From assembly GCA_013139985.1 (NCBI GenBank), contig WSZT01000036.1, positions 1 through 50,604 of the forward strand: 50,604 nt of DNA, written 5' to 3'. The stretch comes from Candidatus Methanophagales archaeon (GTDB lineage Archaea; Halobacteriota; Syntropharchaeia; Alkanophagales; Methanospirareceae). The first letter of the stretch is position 1. Each line of letters begins with the position of its first letter. A program made the translations under genes and the position numbers. Shown here one piece after another: positions 37,670-44,935 of the stretch. The notes beneath the pieces were generated by a model that worked only from the letters and a program-made list of their open reading frames with translations, was not told where the DNA came from and made no database searches.

Positions 37670-39037
37670 CTACCTCTTTACTAATGTAATAATCGATTCT
37701 CTCAATTTATAGCTTCTTATCTGTCCTGATCGCCTTTCTCTCGCTTTTTCTATCTTCTCGACATCAAGACCCAAATCCAATCCTATTTTAGCTATCAGTA
37801 AATCTGTAGGAACATACACATCCGCTATTAGACTATCACCAACTACTAAAATGAATCTCCCACCGGAATTTAGGGAAGGGATAACCTTCTTCATAACCTT
37901 ATACAAATCGTCGAAATACTTATGAACGATATATGGCATATCCGTTCTTCTATAACTCCCCCTCTTCTCAATGTTCCACACAATTTCGGTTTTTATCTTC
38001 TCTATCCAGTCATTTGAATAAGTCAAACCAGACCTACAAAACTCTTTTATTAATCCTTTAGAAACATTATCACAGACAACCATCTCATCCTTAATCCTCT
38101 TTAATTCCTTGTGATTTTTAGCAAATCCCAGCCACCCCATTTCTATCTTGTAGTTCATTACATAGTCTAAGCCGTTCATGTACGGCGGAGAAGTGATAAT
38201 CAAATCAAATTTATTGATGTGTTCAAAATCCATTGCGTTTGCCAGAATAACCTTGCTTTCGGTGTTTATAAAATTCTTATACTGCGATTGTATCAACTTC
38301 AAGTCATTAGCAATCTCACGTATCTTTTTATCTAATAGAACAAATGGGGCAGTATCATACACCCTTTTATTTTTGCAGTAGCCCAAACATGGAGTCCTTT
38401 TCAAATTGCTACTGTCGATAAGGATTGAAGAGAAAGCCAAATTAATCAAGTCTTTTACTTTCTTCTGCTTTTCATTTTTTTCTTCTAGGGACTCAATTCC
38501 ACCTTTAAGAACTTCTAAATTATGTAATATCTCCTTATTAAAATGCGAACTAGACTTTAGAAAAGAGGGTGCCGAAGAGCGGTTGTTTCTGGGCAAATTA
38601 TTATACACCCTCAGTAAATAATTGGGGGAAACATCCCAACAATTAAGTTTAGTATTGGCTATAAATTGTAGAAAAGGATTTAATTCAGTTCCAAAGGACA
38701 TGTACCCATTGAATTTTCCTTGGACCAAAACAGTACCACAACCAGCAAAAGGGTCTAGGACAACGGGATAATTATAATCTTCTTTATATTGGTCTAATAT
38801 TGACTGAACAAAGGAAGCTGAAAATCCCTGCACATATGGAGCCCAGCGATGGATATGTTCATTAATGTTGGGCGTAAACTGTATAGGCTGTATATTTCTA
38901 AAAATTTGAATGCCAAGCTCTTCTATGTATGGTATAGCGTCCATATCAGAAGAGCCACCCTTTTTAGGTGATCTTAGAACATTTATCTTTCTAACAGTGA
39001 GTTCACTCTGGGCGGGCTCTGCAAAGATACTCTTCAT
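37670..39037 (-). CDS. DNA (N4-cytosine/N6-adenine) methyltransferase
   Basis: Motif I LDPFAGCGTVLVQG, motif IV LIITSPPYMNGLDY. Confidence 0.9.
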   Translation of the reverse strand: MKSIFAEPAQSELTVRKINVLRSPKKGGSSDMDAIPYIEELGIQIFRNIQPIQFTPNINEHIHRWAPYVQGFSASFVQSILDQYKEDYNYPVVLDPFAGCGTVLVQGKFNGYMSFGTELNPFLQFIANTKLNCWDVSPNYLLRVYNNLPRNNRSSAPSFLKSSSHFNKEILHNLEVLKGGIESLEEKNEKQKKVKDLINLAFSSILIDSSNLKRTPCLGYCKNKRVYDTAPFVLLDKKIREIANDLKLIQSQYKNFINTESKVILANAMDFEHINKFDLIITSPPYMNGLDYVMNYKIEMGWLGFAKNHKELKRIKDEMVVCDNVSKGLIKEFCRSGLTYSNDWIEKIKTEIVWNIEKRGSYRRTDMPYIVHKYFDDLYKVMKKVIPSLNSGGRFILVVGDSLIADVYVPTDLLIAKIGLDLGLDVEKIEKARERRSGQIRSYKLRESIITLVKR

Positions 39038-39066
39038 TTCATTCCTTCAATCTCATCTTCCCTCAC

Positions 39067-39849
39067 TCACTCATTCTCTATTCTCGGTGCGAGCAAATAA
39101 CTGACTTTTCCTTTGCCTTCTGCGACTTCAAAATCCAGTCGTAGCGGATAATCCTTACCAAGATTGAGCGTTATATTCTCCACATGACTCATCCCTTTGC
39201 TCATAGCCGCGATGAAGTCCAGCGAGTATAAAGAATGAACTGTTCCGGGTGTCAGTAGAATTAATTGATCCTTCCTTAACCCCAGTCGCAATTTATCCAT
39301 CTCGCCCTCCGTCTCCATATAGAACACTTCCCCGTCTACGCCAAGCACTATGTGGTCGCCTATTCTCTCCGCAGCGCGTATTGTCCTTCTGAACACCTCT
39401 GTTTCTATAATCACCTGCACCGGGAACTCAAGCTCAGGCACCTTTGGCTCCTTTCTCAGCGAAGAGGGATCAAGCAATGAGATGGTATAGGCGAGACTGC
39501 CCATCCTTGTGAATAGCTTTTGTCCGTTCTCGTCCAGTTCCAGTTCAACCTCATCCCTTCCGCCTATTCCGAGGATAGCAAGAAATTTAACGAAATCCAT
39601 GCCTATTTCTATCTCTTTTTTGGATTCCGGCTCGGTTTCAGCTTCTGAACCGGATTCTTTCACGGCGAACTGAAAAAGGTCAAAAGCATCACGCTGCAAC
39701 TCAAAAGAGACCATAGCTACATTGGCAGGGTCAACCGCCCTCAGTTTTAAACCGCTCTCCGTCAACCTAAACTTACCCTCATCCACTATTGCTGTAAGCG
39801 ACTCTATACATTCTCTAAACACCGTTGAATCGATCTTAGCTTTAAACAT
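39067..39849 (-). CDS. pcn: DNA polymerase sliding clamp (PCNA)
   Basis: MFKAKIDSTVFRECIESLTAIVDEGKFRLTESGLKLRAVDPANVAMVSFEL. Confidence 0.96.
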   Translation of the reverse strand: MFKAKIDSTVFRECIESLTAIVDEGKFRLTESGLKLRAVDPANVAMVSFELQRDAFDLFQFAVKESGSEAETEPESKKEIEIGMDFVKFLAILGIGGRDEVELELDENGQKLFTRMGSLAYTISLLDPSSLRKEPKVPELEFPVQVIIETEVFRRTIRAAERIGDHIVLGVDGEVFYMETEGEMDKLRLGLRKDQLILLTPGTVHSLYSLDFIAAMSKGMSHVENITLNLGKDYPLRLDFEVAEGKGKVSYLLAPRIENE

Positions 39850-39968
39850 TTCTCTTTTTCCACTCCTAAGATAATATAATATAACATTAAAATGAAGTAT
39901 GATATATTTAAAGTATTTGTTTAACCAACCACAAGATTACAGAGATTTTCACGATTAAGACGATGTAA

Positions 39969-40844
39969 ATGATGTACATATATATGAGCAGAGCGGAAGA
40001 AAGCGAGGTAACGGGGAGCTCTTTTGCTAGAACAGCTACAATTAACGTTTCTGATTTAACGCAATATCTGTTATGTCCCCGTCTGGTTTATTTCCGTGCA
40101 AAGGGATATGAACAAGAGAGAATAGTAAAGGGAAAAGAGAGGGGTATGATTGAGCGAATCATACTGAAAGAATTGGCGTTCAATTTGGATACTCTTTCCG
40201 GTGTCGAAGATGAGGTAGGAGCGCGGGAGAGAGAAGAAGGAGAAGATGCAAAAAGCATAATTGAAGGTATAGTGGATGACATAGAATGGATTTATAAGGA
40301 AGAACTGAAAGGTGTGAAAAGGGACCTTTTTGATGCGGTAAAGAGTGATATTGTATGTGGTATGGGGACTGATGAATGGTTGAGTAAAGTGAGGAATGGG
40401 CTGTTAGAGTTAGAAGAAGCACAGGGATATGAACGGGAACATATAGTGGTATCGGAAAAGCTGGGTATGAGCGGGAGTGTGGACAAACTGATAAGGGCAG
40501 ATGAAGAGGTTATACCGTGCGTGATAAAAACGGGCAAATGCCCCGAGTTCAGTGTATGGCGAAGCGAGAGAGTGCAATTGGCGGCATATGCTATGCTCAT
40601 AGAAGAAGAGTTTGAAACAACAGTAACGCGTGGTTTTGTGGAATATATAAGAACTGCGGAGTTCCGCGAATCACGGATAAGAAAGAAGGATAGAGCGCTT
40701 GCATTGCAGATATTGAAACGAGTGAAGCGGATAAAACGCGGTGCTTTCCCGGAGAAAGGGGTGCATGCACCCTGTGATACATGTTCCTTTATTGATAGGT
40801 GTGAAACGCGAAAGACACTGCTTTCAAAGTTGTTAGGGAATTGA
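39969..40844 (+). CDS. Cas4-like RecB-family nuclease (solo, no CRISPR context)
   Basis: N-terminal LLCPRLVYFRAKGYE and C-terminal CDTCSFIDRC give the four-Cys pattern of Cas4-like proteins; ALQILKRVKRIKRGAFPEK. Confidence 0.75.
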   Translation: MMYIYMSRAEESEVTGSSFARTATINVSDLTQYLLCPRLVYFRAKGYEQERIVKGKERGMIERIILKELAFNLDTLSGVEDEVGAREREEGEDAKSIIEGIVDDIEWIYKEELKGVKRDLFDAVKSDIVCGMGTDEWLSKVRNGLLELEEAQGYEREHIVVSEKLGMSGSVDKLIRADEEVIPCVIKTGKCPEFSVWRSERVQLAAYAMLIEEEFETTVTRGFVEYIRTAEFRESRIRKKDRALALQILKRVKRIKRGAFPEKGVHAPCDTCSFIDRCETRKTLLSKLLGN

Positions 40845-40897
40845 GATTCTTCTGATCTTTTGTGTTTACTCGAAAATAAGTTCTTACAGAAAGACAA

Positions 40898-41572
40898 ATG
40901 CACAGAAAAGAACAGATAAGAGGAAATGTGAAAAGGTTATTGGCGGAATTACCGAAAGGGGTGATATTGGAGGCCGCGGCAAAGACACATACTACAGAAG
41001 AGATTATGGCGGCAATTGAAGCCGGGATAACGATAGTGGGAGAAAATTATATCCAGGAGGCAGAAAGGGCTTTTATGGTTATTGGTAGAGTAGTGAAGTG
41101 GCACTTTATTGGACATCTGCAAAGAAATAAAGTAAAGAAGGCGGTGGAGCTCTTCGACCTAATTGAGACGATAGATTCTTTTCCTATCGCAGAGGAGATT
41201 AATAGAGTCAGTAGTAAAATAGGAAAGATAATGCCTATCCTGATTGAGACAAACAGTGGAAGAGAACCGCAGAAATTTGGCGTTTTTCCGGAAGATGTAG
41301 AAGAGTTAGTGGTAAAAATATCCGCGCTCGCTTCGGTCAAAATAGTGGGGTTGATGACTATGGGACCCTACGAAGAAGATATAGAGAAATTACGCCCTTA
41401 TTTTAGAGCGACAAAAGAAATATTTATGAAGATAAAAAAATCGGGCATACCCTCTGTGGATTTGAGGTACCTTTCTATGGGGATGAGTGATTCCTATAAT
41501 GTCGCAATAGAAGAGGGCGCAAATATCGTCCGCGTTGGAACTGGAATATTTGGTCCTCGAAGACGTGTTTGA
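40898..41572 (+). CDS. YggS/PROSC-family PLP-binding protein
   Basis: AAAKTHTTEEIMAAIEAGITIVGENYIQEAE...WHFIGHLQRNKVKKAV...LSMGMSDSYNVAIEEGANIVRVGTGIFG. Confidence 0.92.
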   Translation: MHRKEQIRGNVKRLLAELPKGVILEAAAKTHTTEEIMAAIEAGITIVGENYIQEAERAFMVIGRVVKWHFIGHLQRNKVKKAVELFDLIETIDSFPIAEEINRVSSKIGKIMPILIETNSGREPQKFGVFPEDVEELVVKISALASVKIVGLMTMGPYEEDIEKLRPYFRATKEIFMKIKKSGIPSVDLRYLSMGMSDSYNVAIEEGANIVRVGTGIFGPRRRV

Positions 41573-41587
41573 ATACAAAGGATAAAA

Positions 41588-42718
41588 ATGGAAGAACGAG
41601 GCATAAGTAAAGAGGAGCTGAAATCGTTTCTCAAAGAGCAAAAGCAGAAGGATCTGACTTACCGGAAAGTTTTGAGTTCTATGTGCACGTATCCGCACGA
41701 AATAGCAGCATATGCGCATAATCTGTTCTTGGACTCGAATTTAGGTGATTCTGGGCTATTTCCAGGTACAAAAGCGATGGAAGACGAATTGATACGTATT
41801 ATCGGTGCGTTACTGGGCAATGAGAACGCACACGGCTATATCTCCACTGGTGGGACAGAATCGAATATACAGGCGATGAGAGCAATAAGAAACAGGAAAA
41901 GAAAGGAAGGACTGCAACAGATGAACATAATCGTGCCGAAAACAGCGCATTTCTCATTTGATAAAATCGAGGATCTTTTATGCCTGGAAGTAAAGAAAGC
42001 GGGATTAGACGATGAATTGAGAGTGGATGTGAATTTGGTAGAAGAATTGATAGATGATAATACAATAAGCATAGTGGGAATAGCGGGCACGACCGAATTT
42101 GGGCAGATAGATCCGATAAAGGAGCTTGCAGATATTGCCAATAATAGCGATATTTTTTTACACATTGATGCCGCTTTTGGTGGTTTTGTAATTCCGTTTT
42201 TAGATGCTGAATACCAGTTCGATTTCTCACTTGACGCGGTATCATCTATTTCCGTAGACCCGCATAAGATGGGGATGAGCACGATCCCTGCAGGATGCAT
42301 CTTGTTCCGGGACGAGTTGTATTTAGCGGATTTAGCGGTGGACACACCTTATCTGACGACAAATGAGCAGTGCTCGCTGATAGGGACGAGAAGCGGCGCA
42401 CCTGTCGCGGCTACGTACGCGGTACTCAAATATCTTGGTAGAGACGGCTTGAGGGCGATTGTAGATAACTGCATGCAGCTAACGAGGATGTTAGTGCACG
42501 GTGCAAAGGCGATGGGCATTTACCCGGTGATAGAACCGGTTATGAATGTGGTAACGTTGCGTTTTCCTGATGTTGATCGGGTGGCGAAAGCATTAGAAGC
42601 AAGAGGATGGCGAGTTTCTACGACAAGAGCGCCAAAGGCGCTTCGGTTAGTTATAATGCCGCATGTGACTGAAGATACGATAGAAATGTTTTTGAACGAT
42701 TTGGAAAATGTAAAATGA
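41588..42718 (+). CDS. mfnA: Tyrosine/aspartate decarboxylase (MfnA family)
   Basis: GYISTGGTESNIQAMRAIRN..., SISVDPHKMGMSTIPAGCILFRD. Confidence 0.93.
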   Translation: MEERGISKEELKSFLKEQKQKDLTYRKVLSSMCTYPHEIAAYAHNLFLDSNLGDSGLFPGTKAMEDELIRIIGALLGNENAHGYISTGGTESNIQAMRAIRNRKRKEGLQQMNIIVPKTAHFSFDKIEDLLCLEVKKAGLDDELRVDVNLVEELIDDNTISIVGIAGTTEFGQIDPIKELADIANNSDIFLHIDAAFGGFVIPFLDAEYQFDFSLDAVSSISVDPHKMGMSTIPAGCILFRDELYLADLAVDTPYLTTNEQCSLIGTRSGAPVAATYAVLKYLGRDGLRAIVDNCMQLTRMLVHGAKAMGIYPVIEPVMNVVTLRFPDVDRVAKALEARGWRVSTTRAPKALRLVIMPHVTEDTIEMFLNDLENVK

Positions 42719-42832
42719 AAAGTGCAAAAGTCAAAATTCAATGGATGGGTCAAGAAAAACCCTTCACTAATTAACAACGGGTTTTGGTAACACCCTTTTA
42801 TCTTTTAAGGAAACGTCTCGAAATGAAGTATC

Positions 42833-42982
42833 TTATAGTGTAAAATCTAAGTCTTCAACTGTTCTTTCAGGGGAAATAGGGATTGTAGTAGTTTTTATTT
42901 TTCTTCTAATAATTCCTACTTCTCTTTCTTCTACGATTGATTGAAAGATAATTTCAATATATTCATCTCTGAAAAACACCAT
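42833..42982 (-). CDS. Possible small protein (49 aa), unassigned
   Basis: ATG-TAA frame MVFFRDEYIEIIFQSIVEEREVGIIRRKIKTTTIPISPERTVEDLDFTL; below the ORF-track cutoff. Confidence 0.3.
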   Translation of the reverse strand: MVFFRDEYIEIIFQSIVEEREVGIIRRKIKTTTIPISPERTVEDLDFTL

Positions 42983-43457
42983 CTATATAGTTATGATGTT
43001 TTTTTTAATGTAAATGTCAGGTCGTGTAGAAACACCGGTTTGTATGAAAAATAGACCCAATATAGCATTCAAATGGAAATTTAAAGCAAGAAAATCATTA
43101 ATCTTTGCGTTTTCTCACTGTCTGACGTCATCACACAATATCCTGTATAAATAAGCGGTTATTAATAGAAATAATAGAAAACTTCTGCCCCGCTATCGCC
43201 GATATTCGTCCCCTTTCGTAAAGTAGCCTATATTATCTCCTTTCCCTTCCTTATTACTGCGAGCTTCTTCTATTTGGGTGGCGTAATCTTTTTTGGTCTA
43301 TGATTTGGGCCTGTTAATTAAACCTTCCTTTTTCGACATTCATCTCTTCGCACCTCTGTGGGTACATGGTTACGCGTCTTTAGTATTTGGCGGCATCCAC
43401 TCATTTTGGCGATCCTCTAGGGGATCATGAAAAATACGAGGCTCTTATTGCCTTCTT

Positions 43458-44459
43458 TCATTCTTTGTAAGATTCCTTCTTTGTTAGTACCCAATAGACC
43501 GACTCTGCCATGTGACGAGCTGTTGCAACAATTGCCACCTTTTCGTCCCTTCTTGCTTTTAGCCGATTGTAGATTCTCTGGAAGCGATTTGGTGTTGCTG
43601 AATGAACTGCCGCTCTTGTACTCTGTATTAAGGCCCATCTTAGAAATCCGTTGCTATGCTTGTTTATGTGCCCGTACCTTGTATAGTCTCTGGATTGTTC
43701 GACCTTTGGTGCAAATCCTGCGTAACTAACGAAACTTTTCGGTTTGTTGAATCTCTCTATTTCTCCTAGCTCACTCAGGGCAAGTAATGCATTGTGGAAT
43801 CCTATACCGACTATACTCATCAACCCCATTGCCTCTTCTGTTACTTCAGCCTTCTCGCGTAGGACTACCTCTACCTCATTGATCTTCTTACCTAGAATTC
43901 CCCGCACTTCCAGGTAAACATCTAAAGCGGTCCTCCTTGCTTCTTGCAGTTCCACTTCTTTCAGAAACACCATCCCTTTCCTTCCAAATAGGTCGCTTAC
44001 CTTTGGCGGTTGAACACCCTCTATCGCTAGCAGTGCATGTACTTTATTCTTTATTGAAGTTCTTAAACGAACAAAGCTGGCTCTATGTCGCACTATCGTT
44101 CTTAGATCCCTTATATCTTCCCCTGGAACGTAGCTCTCCGGTAAGTAATCCATCCTCAACAATTGTGCTAACACCCTCGCATCCACTTTGTCCGTCTTCA
44201 CATGCTTCTTCGCAAACGGCTTGACATAAACTGGGTGTGCCAAATGCACCTCTATCCTCTTGCCATCCAGGTACTCATATACAAAGATACCGGACGTCAA
44301 AGCCTCGATCGCCACTTTTGCTCCTTCTGGCAGAGTGCTTGCAAATTCGTTCAAACCTTATCGTGTCGTTGCAAATCTGCATTTCTTCACTTCTGTTCCC
44401 TGACGGTCTACCATCGAATAGTAGCTCATCTTTTTATGTACCTCCAATCCTATATCCAT
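43458..44459 (-). pseudogene. IS110-family transposase interrupted by an in-frame TAA
   Basis: N-terminus MDIGLEVHKKMSYYSMVDRQGTEVKKCRFATTR, then TAA (44358-44360), then same frame GLNEFASTLPEGAKVAIEALTSG...KTDKVDARVLAQLL...IVGIGFHNALLAL...FVSYAGFAPKVEQS. Confidence 0.85.
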
Positions 44460-44482
44460 ATTGCACCTCCTTCTTCTCCGAT

Positions 44483-44863
44483 TTATAAGGAGGTGTTTTT
44501 CATGTAGTCATCTTCCACTTTTCTAAAAGCTAAAATTACTTTGTCATCCTCAGGTATGTAGTTATCTGTGTTGGTCTTTGGTATTTTTACTACTTTTCTA
44601 TATTTGATTAAACTTTCCTCATCCATCAAACTAAAAGCCTCATAGTATTTCAGTAAATCCCTAATTCCCATGCAAAAATGCCTTTTGCCTTTCTCAGTGC
44701 TTTCTATTAATGAAAATAATTCTGTTGGATTTGAAATACGTATAGTTAGATATTTATTAAGGTAAGATACCATGTCCTCTACATCTTCAATTGAACATTT
44801 TGATTTCATCCAAGCGGTAAATCCTTCTTTAGTGCTTTCATAATTGATTTCTTTTAATTCCAA
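44483..44863 (-). pseudogene. N-terminal fragment of an archaeal SSV-type tyrosine recombinase/integrase
   Basis: ELKEINYESTKEGFTAWMKSK...YLNKYLTIRISNPTELF..KVVKIPKTNTDNYIPEDDKVILAFRKVED resembles archaeal integrase N-domains; catalytic domain absent; frame continues open upstream through the tRNA-Gln segment. Confidence 0.65.
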
Positions 44864-44907
44864 GGCCTTTGGAGCCTGTGACAGGGGTTTGAATCCTCTC
44901 GGGACTA
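44863..44907 (+). other. tRNA-Gln(TTG) 3'-half fragment (attachment-site scar)
   Basis: AGGC-CTTTGGA-GCCT anticodon arm with TTG, TGAC-type variable region, AGGGG-TTTGAAT-CCTCT T-arm, CGGGACT-A 3' acceptor; no 5' half. Confidence 0.75.
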
Positions 44908-44935
44908 TCTCATGACCTTTGACTTCGGAATTCTA

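Noticed and set aside
39969-40844. Evidence for a CRISPR-Cas locus
   Set aside because: Only a solo Cas4-like gene; no array, cas1 or cas2 nearby.
44358-44360. In-frame stop in the IS110 gene as recoding (pyrrolysine or readthrough)
   Set aside because: The codon is TAA, not TAG, and there is no supporting structure; a nonsense mutation is simpler.
44464-44495. 9-bp inverted repeat CACCTCCTT/AAGGAGGTG upstream of the IS110 ORF as an IS terminus
   Set aside because: One arm is the Shine-Dalgarno of the transposase; without other copies the element end cannot be set.
44863-44907. Calling a complete tRNA-Gln gene
   Set aside because: No D-arm or 5' acceptor strand is present upstream; only the 3' half is there.
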